Positions 17,033 to 25,737 of a DNA stretch of 42,561 nt are shown here, piece by piece. Every line of letters starts with the position of its first letter. The first letter of the stretch is position 1. The position numbers and the translations under genes were made by a program. Origin of the DNA: an uncultured Eudoraea sp. (GTDB lineage Bacteria; Bacteroidota; Bacteroidia; Flavobacteriales; Flavobacteriaceae); contig NZ_CANLGX010000010.1 in assembly GCF_947490415.1 (NCBI RefSeq), forward strand, positions 1 through 42,561. Direction: 5' to 3'. The notes under the pieces were generated by a model that did no database searches, was not told where the DNA came from, and was given only the letters and a program-made list of their open reading frames with translations.

Positions 17033-18283
17033 ATGAGTAAACGCATAGTTATCATTGGCGGTGGAATTGCTGGTTTGAGTTCTGCCTATTATTTATATAA
17101 GTCAGGTCACCAGGTGACCGTTATAGATAAATCAGACATAACTGCCGGGGCTTCTTTTGTGAACGCTGGTTATATTACTCCCAGCCATATCATTCCACTG
17201 GCATCTCCGGGAATGATTGTTAAGGGCATTAAATGGATGTTCAATTCGGCAAGTCCGTTTTATATGAAACCGCGGTGGGACCCGGATTTTTTTAGATGGT
17301 CCTGGTATTTTCACAAGTCTTCCACCCAAGCCAAAGTGACAAAGGCAATTCCGGTGATCAAGGATATTAATATTTTAAGTCGTGGTTTGTTTGAAGACAT
17401 CTATGCATCTGGTGATCTAGGTGAATTTCAACTGGAACGAAAAGGTCTGCTAATGCTGTACAAAACAGATAAAGCAGGTGAAGGTGAATTAGAAGTGGCA
17501 CAGAAAGCACGTTTTCTTGGACTCGAAGTAAAAGCCCTGGACCTTGAAGAATTGAAGAAACTGGAGCCTGATGTAAAATTAGATGTAAAAGGGGCCATCC
17601 ATTATGAATGTGACCGCCATACAACCCCTACTGAATTTATGCCTAAAATGGTAAAACATCTCAAGGATGCCGGGGTGAATCTAAAAACTAATGAAGAAGT
17701 ACTGGAGATTTCCACTTCAGCGGGTCTAATTACTGAAATAACAACCTCCAAAGGATCTTACAATGCCGACGAAGTAGTTTTGGCAGCCGGTTCCTGGAGT
17801 GGCAAGATATCAAAACAATTGGCTGTTAGCCTTCCCTTGCAAGCAGGGAAAGGATATTCAATTAATGTAAAAAAGCCTACCGGGATCAGCATTCCGGCCG
17901 TACTTTTGGAAGCCAAAGCTGCGGTTACCCCTATGCAAGGCTTTACACGTTTTGCCGGAACCATGGAATTCTCAGGTATTAACAATAACATAAGAAAAGA
18001 GCGGGTTGAGGCAATTGCCAAGGCGGCAAAAAGTTATTATCCGGAAATTGAAATAAGTATGGAGGACAAGGCAAATGCCAAAAGCGGGCTTCGGCCGGTA
18101 AGTCCGGACGGCCTGCCGTATATTGGCAGGAGTATAGCCTATAGCAACCTTGTTTATGCCACCGGGCACGCCATGATGGGCTGGAGTCTTGGTCCGGCCA
18201 CAGGGAAACTCGTTTCAGAAATAATTGACAATAAAAAAACAGCAATGGATATTGCGCCATTTAACCCCGACAGAAAATTTTAA
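17033..18283 (+). CDS. FAD-dependent D-amino-acid (cis-4-hydroxy-D-proline) oxidoreductase
   Basis: This 416-residue protein is of the DAO/DadA family. The FAD-binding GGGIAGLSSAYYL follows the first beta strand (RIVIIGGG), then VTVIDKSD closes the Rossmann motif. The C-terminal SGLRPVSPDGLPYIGRS and GHAMMGWSLGPATGKL are typical of D-amino-acid dehydrogenases. Set directly after the epimerase, it should oxidise cis-4-hydroxy-D-proline to 1-pyrroline-4-hydroxy-2-carboxylate, the substrate of the upstream lyase. Electrons probably go to the quinone pool. No signal peptide. With its three upstream neighbours it makes the hydroxyproline route complete. Confidence 0.9.
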   Translation: MSKRIVIIGGGIAGLSSAYYLYKSGHQVTVIDKSDITAGASFVNAGYITPSHIIPLASPGMIVKGIKWMFNSASPFYMKPRWDPDFFRWSWYFHKSSTQAKVTKAIPVIKDINILSRGLFEDIYASGDLGEFQLERKGLLMLYKTDKAGEGELEVAQKARFLGLEVKALDLEELKKLEPDVKLDVKGAIHYECDRHTTPTEFMPKMVKHLKDAGVNLKTNEEVLEISTSAGLITEITTSKGSYNADEVVLAAGSWSGKISKQLAVSLPLQAGKGYSINVKKPTGISIPAVLLEAKAAVTPMQGFTRFAGTMEFSGINNNIRKERVEAIAKAAKSYYPEIEISMEDKANAKSGLRPVSPDGLPYIGRSIAYSNLVYATGHAMMGWSLGPATGKLVSEIIDNKKTAMDIAPFNPDRKF

Positions 18284-18315
18284 GATTAAAAGCAAAAGTT
18301 CTCAATTCACAAATA

Positions 18316-19437
18316 ATGGCTGATATGGTTTTGGATAAAGTGATTGTAGATTCTCCCGGGAGGATCAATATCATTGGGGAACATACCGACTATAATCTGG
18401 GATATGTATTACCCACTGCCATAGACAAGAGAATTCGCTTTACACTTGAGAGAAATAATACAGATACCCAATGTGAAATTAGAAGCAGGGGATATGAAAA
18501 AGCACTTGTTGTAGATCTTAAACATATTGCCCCGAGCAACATTCAATGGGAAAATTACATCCTGGGAGTGTTGTATGAAATCTATAAAAGAAATCAGGAA
18601 CTAAAAGGGTTTCAATGCACTATAGAAAGTGATCTGCCGGTTGGCTCAGGAGTCAGTTCGTCAGCAGCCCTGGAATGCGGTCTGGCCTTTGGACTCAATG
18701 AACTTTTTGATCTTGGATTGTCTAAACATGAGATCGTGGCGCTATCCCGGGATGCAGAACACAATTATGTAGGTACCAAATGTGGCATAATGGACCAGTT
18801 TGCCTCAGTAATGAGTAAAAAAGATCATGTGATCTTACTGGATTGCAAAAGTATGGAGCATACCTATGTGCCATTTGCCATAGCCCCCTACAAACTTGTT
18901 TTATTAAATAGCAATATTTCTCACAGCCTGGCCAGTAGTGAGTACAACACCAGAAGAAAAGAGTGCGAAGAAGGAGTAGCCATCCTGCAAAAAAATTACT
19001 CCTATGTAGCATCGCTAAGGGATGCCAATCTCAAGATGATCGAGACCTGTAAAACGGCTTTGAGTCCGAAAGTGTTGGATAGATGTACCTATGTGGTGGA
19101 AGAAAACAACAGGGTTTTGAATGCTGTAAAAGCTTTAAAAAAGGGAGATTTAAAAACCCTTGGAGCTTTGATGTACCAAACACACGAGGGCCTCCGAACT
19201 TTATATGAAGTAAGTTGCCGGGAATTAGACTTCTTAGTGGATTTTACAACAAATATGGAGGAGGTTTTAGGTGCCCGGTTAATGGGTGGTGGCTTTGGCG
19301 GATGTACCATCAATTTGGTTCATGAAGATGTAGCCGATGCATTTATTCAATCGGCATGTGAAGCGTATGAAAAGGAATTTAATATTAAACTGACTTCTTT
19401 TGAAGGGCATCCCAGTGCCGGGACTACCCTCCTATAA
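18316..19437 (+). CDS. galK: Galactokinase
   Basis: This 373-residue GHMP kinase phosphorylates galactose at C1 with ATP. All signatures are seen: the galactokinase motif GRINIIGEHTDYNLGYVLP near 15-33, the ATP loop PVGSGVSSSAAL near 112-123, and the third GHMP motif MGGGFGG near the C-terminus. MKDRCGIMDQF-type chemistry is kept in GTKCGIMDQFAS, with the catalytic Asp. Two in-frame ATGs lie 9 bases apart at the start. It follows the D-hydroxyproline oxidoreductase by 32 nt, an unusual place for galK, whose usual Leloir partners galT and galE are absent here; the mutarotase is five genes upstream. Confidence 0.95.
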   Translation: MADMVLDKVIVDSPGRINIIGEHTDYNLGYVLPTAIDKRIRFTLERNNTDTQCEIRSRGYEKALVVDLKHIAPSNIQWENYILGVLYEIYKRNQELKGFQCTIESDLPVGSGVSSSAALECGLAFGLNELFDLGLSKHEIVALSRDAEHNYVGTKCGIMDQFASVMSKKDHVILLDCKSMEHTYVPFAIAPYKLVLLNSNISHSLASSEYNTRRKECEEGVAILQKNYSYVASLRDANLKMIETCKTALSPKVLDRCTYVVEENNRVLNAVKALKKGDLKTLGALMYQTHEGLRTLYEVSCRELDFLVDFTTNMEEVLGARLMGGGFGGCTINLVHEDVADAFIQSACEAYEKEFNIKLTSFEGHPSAGTTLL

Positions 19438-19495
19438 CTTCGGGCTAAAATAGTGACACTTTTTTTTGTACTTTAAAAGTGTAAAAAATAGTACT

Positions 19496-20782
19496 ATGAA
19501 AGCACCTAAACACAATCGTCGGGAATTTGTAAAAAAAAGTAGCCTGGGCCTTATGGGATTAACCCTCCTGCCGTCGCTAACAACTAAAGTAGCGGCAAGT
19601 GACCGGCTTCGCGTGGCTCATATTGGGGTTGGTGGCATGGGAAATAACCATATGAAATGGTTCGCCGGTTTAGATGATGTAGAAGTGGTTGCCCTTTGTG
19701 ATGTAGATGAATTGCATCTGGCCGATAGCTTAAAAACTTTGGAAAGTCTTCAACCGGGATCTAAAGTCAGCGGGTATAAAGATTTTCGAAAAATTTTGGA
19801 TCGAAAGGATATTGACGCCATAACCTGCGCTACTCCGGATCATTGGCACAGCCAGATTGCATCACTCGCCTTCCAGGCAGGGAAAGATGTCTATGGTGAA
19901 AAACCACTTTCATACGACGTAAAAGAAGGACAATTATTACTTAAAAACCAACAGAAATACAACCGTATTTTTCAATTGGGAACGCAGATTCATGCCACAG
20001 ATAATTACCACAGAGTAGTTGAATTGATTCAGGCCGGGGCCATTGGAAAAGTCCATACCGTAAGGCTTTGGAAAACTGGTGGACCTCCGGATTTGACCGA
20101 GACTGTAATAAAACCTATTCCCAAAACCCTGGATTGGGATATGTGGCTGGGGCCAGCACCATATGTAGATTATATTCCTGCAAAATGCCATTTTACCTAT
20201 AGGTATTTTATGGATTATTCCGGTGGGGTATTTGCCGATTTCTGGTGCCATATTGCTGATGTGGTATACTGGGCAATTCAGCCAAAAGGCCTGAAGAGTA
20301 TCTCAGCCAGAGGGGAAGAAGCCGATGGAATAGCCAATACACCTAAATGGATAGACGTGGATTATGAATTTCAGGATTTAAAACTGTTCTGGACTTCCAC
20401 CCCACCCGATGTTCCCGGTGCGGCGAAAAGAGGCATTGGCGCTTATTTTGAAGGTGAAAAGGGCACCCTTATTTGTGATTATGAAACCCGGGAAATCACC
20501 ATCAACGGTGAGACGGTTACCGATATTCCGGAAATTCCAAAAACCCTGACGCGCTCTCCCGGTCACCAGCAGAATTTCGTTGATGCGGTAAAATCGCGTA
20601 AGCCCTCGGAGTCTAACCTGGCCTATGCCAGAGAGATGACCCTGCCCATGCATTTGGGATTAATATCCTGGCAGCTGAACAGAAAACTGGCATGGAATGC
20701 TGAAAAAGAAAAATTTATTGGGGATAAGGAAGCTAATGCACTGCTCTCCAGAAAGCCCAGGAAAAAATGGGATTTAACTTAA
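19496..20782 (+). CDS. Gfo/Idh/MocA-family oxidoreductase with Tat leader
   Basis: From the ATG at 19496 this is a 428-residue protein; an upstream TTG at 19466 is in frame but lies in a T-rich promoter-like run, so I reject it. The leader RREFVKKSSLGLMG is a twin-arginine signal. The NAD(P)-binding domain starts RVAHIGVGGMGNNHM, followed by VALCDVDE, TCATPDHWH and the sugar-dehydrogenase lysine in GEKPLSYD. The C-terminal half is the usual beta-sheet domain (TYRYFMDYSGGVFADFWCH). It would oxidise or isomerise a sugar or cyclitol in the periplasm. GH109 glycosidases share this plan, but the motifs here fit the large exported MocA group of Bacteroidetes and Planctomycetes better. It is followed closely by the PQQ enzyme. 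Confidence 0.86.
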   Translation: MKAPKHNRREFVKKSSLGLMGLTLLPSLTTKVAASDRLRVAHIGVGGMGNNHMKWFAGLDDVEVVALCDVDELHLADSLKTLESLQPGSKVSGYKDFRKILDRKDIDAITCATPDHWHSQIASLAFQAGKDVYGEKPLSYDVKEGQLLLKNQQKYNRIFQLGTQIHATDNYHRVVELIQAGAIGKVHTVRLWKTGGPPDLTETVIKPIPKTLDWDMWLGPAPYVDYIPAKCHFTYRYFMDYSGGVFADFWCHIADVVYWAIQPKGLKSISARGEEADGIANTPKWIDVDYEFQDLKLFWTSTPPDVPGAAKRGIGAYFEGEKGTLICDYETREITINGETVTDIPEIPKTLTRSPGHQQNFVDAVKSRKPSESNLAYAREMTLPMHLGLISWQLNRKLAWNAEKEKFIGDKEANALLSRKPRKKWDLT

Positions 20783-20796
20783 CAAAAAAACCAACC

Positions 20797-22935
20797 ATGA
20801 ACAACCTTTTTAGGTTTCTATTTGGTATTGTCTTACTTATATCAATAACTAGCTGCGGCACAGATCCGGAACCGGGCTCAAAAGAACATATTACTACAGT
20901 TACAAATCAGATAGATGAGAATAGGCTTCTGACTGCCGATGAAAGCCCTGGAGATTGGCTCAGTTATGGGAAAAATTACAAAGAAGACAGGTTTAGTTCC
21001 TTAGGTCAGATCACCAAATCTAATATAGATAGTTTAGGATTGGCGTGGAGCATAAACCTGGGAACCAAACGTGGTATTGAAGCAACACCAATTGTGGTAG
21101 ATGGTATTATGTATGTTTCGGGGCCCTGGAGTGTGGTATATGCCATTGATGCCAGAAAGGGTGAACTTATCTGGACCTATGATCCTAAAGTTCCCAAAGG
21201 ACATGGCGAAAAGGCTTGTTGTGATGTGGTGAACAGAGGGGTCGCCATCTATAAAGGTATGGTGTATGTAGCCTCTCTTGATGGCCGCTTAATTGCTATA
21301 AACGCAACTACAGGTGAACAATACTGGGAGGTGCTCACCGTTGATCAGAGTAGAGGATATACCATAACAGGAGCTCCAAGAGTAATTGACGGAAAAGTAA
21401 TCATAGGAAATGGAGGGGCAGAATATGGAGTAAGAGGCTACATTTCTGCCTACGATGCCCTAAGCGGTGAGCAACTATGGCGGTTTTATACCGTACCTGG
21501 TAATCCTGCAGATGGATTTGAGTCCAAAGCCATGGAAGACGCTGCAAAAACCTGGACCGGAGAATGGTGGAAATTTGGTGGTGGAGGTACGGCATGGGAT
21601 GCCATGGCCTATGATCCTGATTTAAACCTTTTGTACATTGGCGTTGGGAATGGTTCTCCATGGAATAGGGATATTAGAAGTCCGGGGGGAGGCGATAACC
21701 TATATTTATCCTCCATTGTAGCTTTAGACCCGGATGATGGAACATATCAATGGCATTATCAGACTACCCCCGGAGACACCTGGGATTATACCGCAACCCA
21801 ACATATTATTTTAGCTGATCTCGAAATAAAAGGTACAAGCCGGAAAGTGCTGATGCAGGCTCCTAAAAACGGGTTTTTCTATGTGATAGACCGTACTAAC
21901 GGGGAATTTATTTCTGCTGAACCCTATGTTTATACGAATTGGGCAAAGAGCATCGATAAAGAAACCGGACGGCCCGTAGAAAGTAGTTTTAGCAGGTATC
22001 CAAATATGAATTCAGAAATATCGCCATCGGCCTTAGGCGGACATAACTGGCAACCTATGGCTTTTAATCCTGTTACCGGATTAGTTTATATCCCCGCACG
22101 TGAAAATGGTATGTTTTACGGGCAACCTGCCAACTGGAAATATGAAGAGGACGGAAGAAGCTGGAACACGGGTTCAGATTTTGACCCGGAAAAAAAAGTC
22201 CATGAAGATCTGATGGCCAGAAGAGGTTTTGGTAAACTGATAGCCTGGGACCCTATAAAGCAAAAGGAAGTCTGGAATGTAAAACAACTCACCCCATGGA
22301 ATGCAGGAGTTCTTTCCACGCGCGATTTTGTTTTTCAGGGAACTTCAGAAGGCGACTTTGTAGCTTACGATGCCGTTACAGGAGAAAAAGTTTGGTCCTA
22401 TCCATTAGCAACCGGAATTATTGCACCTCCCATTACCTATGAAATAGATAATGTACAATATATCACTATCCCTGTAGGTTGGGGTGGCGTAATGGGACTC
22501 TGGACAAAGTTTACAGAACAGATAAATCCCGGTACCATTTATACCTTTGCCCTGGGCAGGAATGAACCCATGCCCTTTTTTGAAAAAAAGCCAGCTCAGC
22601 AACTGGTAGACCTTGATTTTGAAGCCACCACAGCTCAAATAGACCATGGCCAAAAATTGTACCTCAAGTATTGTACCCGCTGCCATGGAGGCGGTAATCT
22701 TCCCACGGGTGGCGGAAGCATTCCTAACTTAGCTTATTCCCAACCCGAAACCTTAAACATGATAACACAGATTGCCGGGGAAGGTGTTTTTCTTGAAAAA
22801 GGAATGCCCAATTTTGGTGACCGCTTATCTAAAGAAGACATTGGTGATATTAAAAATTACATTTTGAATGATGCCAAAGAAAGGAGAGAAGCACAAACAA
22901 ATAGCAATAATGAACCAGCTTCCTCGCTACATTAG
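20797..22935 (+). CDS. PQQ-dependent quinohemoprotein alcohol dehydrogenase, lipoprotein
   Basis: I take the ATG at 20797 (712 residues) because it gives an SpII signal ending ISITSCG; the ATG at 20767 overlaps the previous gene. The eight-bladed propeller has tryptophan-docking repeats (GELIWTYDP, GEQYWEV, GEQLWRFY, GEKVWSYP), the vicinal disulfide pair in EKACCDVVNRG that sits above PQQ, and the catalytic-type Asp in GDTWDYTATQ. The C-terminal domain carries one c-type heme site, CTRCHGG, with a likely Met ligand in KGMPNFGD. It oxidises alcohols in the periplasm and passes electrons through heme. No PQQ synthesis genes are in the window. It follows the MocA gene by 14 nt, so sugar-alcohol oxidation may be shared work. 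Confidence 0.92.
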   Translation: MNNLFRFLFGIVLLISITSCGTDPEPGSKEHITTVTNQIDENRLLTADESPGDWLSYGKNYKEDRFSSLGQITKSNIDSLGLAWSINLGTKRGIEATPIVVDGIMYVSGPWSVVYAIDARKGELIWTYDPKVPKGHGEKACCDVVNRGVAIYKGMVYVASLDGRLIAINATTGEQYWEVLTVDQSRGYTITGAPRVIDGKVIIGNGGAEYGVRGYISAYDALSGEQLWRFYTVPGNPADGFESKAMEDAAKTWTGEWWKFGGGGTAWDAMAYDPDLNLLYIGVGNGSPWNRDIRSPGGGDNLYLSSIVALDPDDGTYQWHYQTTPGDTWDYTATQHIILADLEIKGTSRKVLMQAPKNGFFYVIDRTNGEFISAEPYVYTNWAKSIDKETGRPVESSFSRYPNMNSEISPSALGGHNWQPMAFNPVTGLVYIPARENGMFYGQPANWKYEEDGRSWNTGSDFDPEKKVHEDLMARRGFGKLIAWDPIKQKEVWNVKQLTPWNAGVLSTRDFVFQGTSEGDFVAYDAVTGEKVWSYPLATGIIAPPITYEIDNVQYITIPVGWGGVMGLWTKFTEQINPGTIYTFALGRNEPMPFFEKKPAQQLVDLDFEATTAQIDHGQKLYLKYCTRCHGGGNLPTGGGSIPNLAYSQPETLNMITQIAGEGVFLEKGMPNFGDRLSKEDIGDIKNYILNDAKERREAQTNSNNEPASSLH

Positions 22936-22952
22936 TTTATAAAAATATTAGT

Positions 22953-23879
22953 ATGGAAACCGAAAAACTACCAGCATTACCTTTTGATGAATGGACAGAA
23001 ATCAGGATAACCGTTCATTTACTACTCCAAATATTGGGTAAGACAAGATTGAAATCAACCACCAGAAAAAACCATTGGTGGTACATTACAATCTATGTTA
23101 CCCCAAGAGGCTTTGGGACCTATAGCATCCCCATAAATGACGGGTTGGACAGCTTTGAAATAGAGTTTAATATAAAAAGGAAAGCGGTCATCATCTCCCA
23201 AAGTTCAGCAGAGGAAATTGTGTTGTCCCTTGAAGATAATCCTACCATAGCAGATTTTTACACACGGTTTATGGCCGAAATAAATGGCATTGGTGTATTT
23301 CCAAAATTTATTGACAAACCATTTGATGTAGGCATCGATAAAAGCTTCAACGAGATTACAGAGTACCACCATTACGACTGGAAGTATATTAATACCTTCT
23401 GGAAACTGATGTTGTGGAATAACAACGTTTTTCAGGAATTTAGCGGTCGTTTTTACGGAAAAACCTGTCCCGTTCACATCTACTGGCATCACCTCGATTT
23501 AGTGGTTACCAGATTCTCCGGGAAAAAGCTTCCTCCTATGGATAAATCTGCGAGGATTTTGGAAAAAGAAACCTATTCCCATGAACAAATTAGCTTTGGA
23601 TTTTGGGTGGGCGACAATAATGTGCCAGAGCCAATGTATTACTCCTATACCTACCCTTCCCCTGATGGGATAGATGAGGAACCCCTTCAACCAAAAGGGG
23701 CATTCTGGCAGGATAGCAATGGTAGCCCTATGGCCCTGTTGCGATACGAAGATGTTAAGAATTCAACGAACCCGCGAAAAGCTGTACTCGATTTCTTGGA
23801 AAGCACCTACCAGGCAGGTGCAAAAAGGGCAAAATGGAATATTGATGAGCTTACTGTACCTGATTTAGATCAACTTTGA
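22953..23879 (+). CDS. DUF5996-like protein of unknown function
   Basis: This 308-residue protein starts LPALPFDEWTEIRITVHLLLQILGK, then KNHWWYITIYVTPRGFGTYSIP, a pattern I know from DUF5996. The centre has YHHYDWKYINTFWKLMLW and CPVHIYWHHLDLVVTRFSG, with several conserved-looking His and Trp residues that could bind a metal or heme, and the C-terminal part ends FLESTYQAGAKRAKWNID. There is no signal peptide or membrane segment, so it should be cytosolic. It is 17 nt after the PQQ dehydrogenase and in the same direction. No function is known. Confidence 0.75.
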   Translation: METEKLPALPFDEWTEIRITVHLLLQILGKTRLKSTTRKNHWWYITIYVTPRGFGTYSIPINDGLDSFEIEFNIKRKAVIISQSSAEEIVLSLEDNPTIADFYTRFMAEINGIGVFPKFIDKPFDVGIDKSFNEITEYHHYDWKYINTFWKLMLWNNNVFQEFSGRFYGKTCPVHIYWHHLDLVVTRFSGKKLPPMDKSARILEKETYSHEQISFGFWVGDNNVPEPMYYSYTYPSPDGIDEEPLQPKGAFWQDSNGSPMALLRYEDVKNSTNPRKAVLDFLESTYQAGAKRAKWNIDELTVPDLDQL

Positions 23880-23994
23880 ACAGAGAACAATATATTGTTA
23901 TCACTTGTAGCGGGGGTAAGATGGGTACTCCATCTAATGATGCTCTCGTTGCTTTTGCCCCGGAATAAAGGAATTAAAATACTTAAAAACCACT

Positions 23995-25488
23995 ATGGAT
24001 CGAAGAAAATTTATAAAAAATACCGCAGCTTATGGTGCTGTACTTTCCGTACCCTTTCCTTTTTCGAATACTCTTTTTGCAGCCAATCTTTCTTCGGATC
24101 TGACAGATTTCAGCGCATCCGATCTTTCAGTCGCAATAAGAACAAAGCAGGCCAGTTGTGTAGAGGTGATGCAGGTCTATCTGAATCATATCCACCGCTA
24201 CAATCCGGTGTATAATGCCATTGTGAGTATGGTTAATGACGATGAATTATTAGGCTTAGCACGCCAAGCAGATCAGGCCTTAGCCAGAAATGAATATTGG
24301 GGATGGATGCACGGCATGCCCCACGCAATTAAGGATTTGGCTCCGGTGGCTGGATTGCCTTACACAAGTGGATCGCCCATGTTTGCTAAGCGCATAGCTG
24401 AAGAAGACAGTGCTTTGGTGGCAAAAATTCGAAACCAAGGCGCCATCTTTATTGGCAAAACAAATACGCCGGAATTTGGCTTGGGTTCCCAATGCTACAA
24501 TCCGGTATTCGGGGCCACGGGAAGTGCTTACAATCCGAAATTGACCTGTGGTGGCAGTAGTGGAGGTGCGGCCTGCGGTTTAGGCACTCGTATGCTTCCT
24601 GTCGCAGATGGTGGCGATATGATGGGATCCCTTAGAAATCCAGGAGCATTTAATAATGTAATAGGTTTCAGACCGAGTACAAATGTGGTGATGGATGAAG
24701 GGGATGCTGAAAACAGGCTTCTTTCGACCTCCGGACCTATGGGGCGAAATACCCGTGATACTATTAAACTATTACAGACGATCGCACGTAGCCCCGATTT
24801 TGATAACTTAAATCCCCTAAGCCTCAATAAAATAAAGATAGGCTGGATGGGCAATCTCAATAATTATTTGGCGATGGAGCCCGGAATCCTTGAATTGTGT
24901 GAGGCCAGCCTGGGGGAAATAGCGAGTGCTGGTGCAAAAGTAGAATCTATGCAGTCCAATTTTAATATGTCAGATTTATGGCAAAGCTGGACCATCCTGC
25001 GTCATTATGGGCGTATGAACATGCTGGATTACTATGAGGATCCAGACACCCGGGGTTTGCTAAAACCAGAGTTGATATGGGAAATTGAACAGGGTCTGCG
25101 TTTTAATGAGAAAGATGTAGATAGGGCAAATATGATTCGCACCAATTGGTACGCCGAGTTAGACAGGATGTTTGGTGAATATGACTTCCTGGTTTTACCC
25201 ACCGCACAAGTGTTTCCGTTTCCAAAAGAGATCCACTGGCCCAAACAAATTAATGGGCGGGAGATGGATACTTATCATCGTTGGATGGAAGTAGTTATTT
25301 TAGGAAGTTTGGGTGGCATTCCGGTAGTTAATGTCCCTGTGGGATTCGATGCAAAAGGCAGGCCAATGGGTATGCAGGTCATGGGTAAATTTGGAGATGA
25401 TAAAAGGGTATTGGAGTTTGCCCTGGCATATGAACAGATCACTAATCATTTAGGCCAGAGACCCGAATTGATCGCAGTTGATGATTAG
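23995..25488 (+). CDS. Exported amidase-signature-family hydrolase
   Basis: This 497-residue protein starts with DRRKFIKNTAAYGAVLSVPF, a twin-arginine leader (RRKF), so it acts outside the cytoplasm. The Ser-cisSer-Lys triad of the amidase signature family is complete: K113 (HAIKDL), S188 in GGSSGGAA and the nucleophile S212 in GDMMGSLRNPGAF. The oxyanion loop reads GGDMMGS, whereas GTDTGGS or a close form is the norm, and may change substrate choice. The family cleaves linear amides, including amidated amino acids and peptides. It follows the DUF5996 gene after 115 nt. In this locus an amide from a glycoprotein or amino sugar is possible. Not GatA: no partner genes and it is exported. Confidence 0.9.
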   Translation: MDRRKFIKNTAAYGAVLSVPFPFSNTLFAANLSSDLTDFSASDLSVAIRTKQASCVEVMQVYLNHIHRYNPVYNAIVSMVNDDELLGLARQADQALARNEYWGWMHGMPHAIKDLAPVAGLPYTSGSPMFAKRIAEEDSALVAKIRNQGAIFIGKTNTPEFGLGSQCYNPVFGATGSAYNPKLTCGGSSGGAACGLGTRMLPVADGGDMMGSLRNPGAFNNVIGFRPSTNVVMDEGDAENRLLSTSGPMGRNTRDTIKLLQTIARSPDFDNLNPLSLNKIKIGWMGNLNNYLAMEPGILELCEASLGEIASAGAKVESMQSNFNMSDLWQSWTILRHYGRMNMLDYYEDPDTRGLLKPELIWEIEQGLRFNEKDVDRANMIRTNWYAELDRMFGEYDFLVLPTAQVFPFPKEIHWPKQINGREMDTYHRWMEVVILGSLGGIPVVNVPVGFDAKGRPMGMQVMGKFGDDKRVLEFALAYEQITNHLGQRPELIAVDD

Positions 25489-25712
25489 AATTCTCTTGTA
25501 ATTAAACAGGTACCTTCGCAAAATTCAGAGGATTACATTATGAAATTTTTTGAAAAATTATTCTGGTAGATGACAACCAATTAAACTTTCCCATGGGTGT
25601 AAAGGATTCCGTATCTTAGAGCCAGAAATCCCTATAAATTTCTAAAGTGTTTATTTAGTTGTTCGGGTAATTAGCATCAGTGAGAAAACAAAATTAGAAA
25701 TCTCAAATTGAG

Positions 25713-25720
25713 TAAATTTG
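25713..25720 (+). promoter_or_regulatory. -7 box upstream of the NYN gene
   Basis: TAAATTTG fits TAnnTTTG exactly and lies 17 nt before the ATG. A good TTTG partner at the right upstream distance was not found, so this is a partial match. Confidence 0.3.
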
Positions 25721-25737
25721 AATCAAAATAAAATAAT

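Noticed and set aside
19466-19495. Upstream TTG start for the MocA gene
   Set aside because: It falls in a T-rich, promoter-like run and would put ten extra residues before an otherwise normal twin-arginine leader.
20767-20796. Upstream ATG for the PQQ dehydrogenase
   Set aside because: It overlaps the MocA stop and would lengthen a normal lipoprotein signal; the ATG at 20797 fits better.
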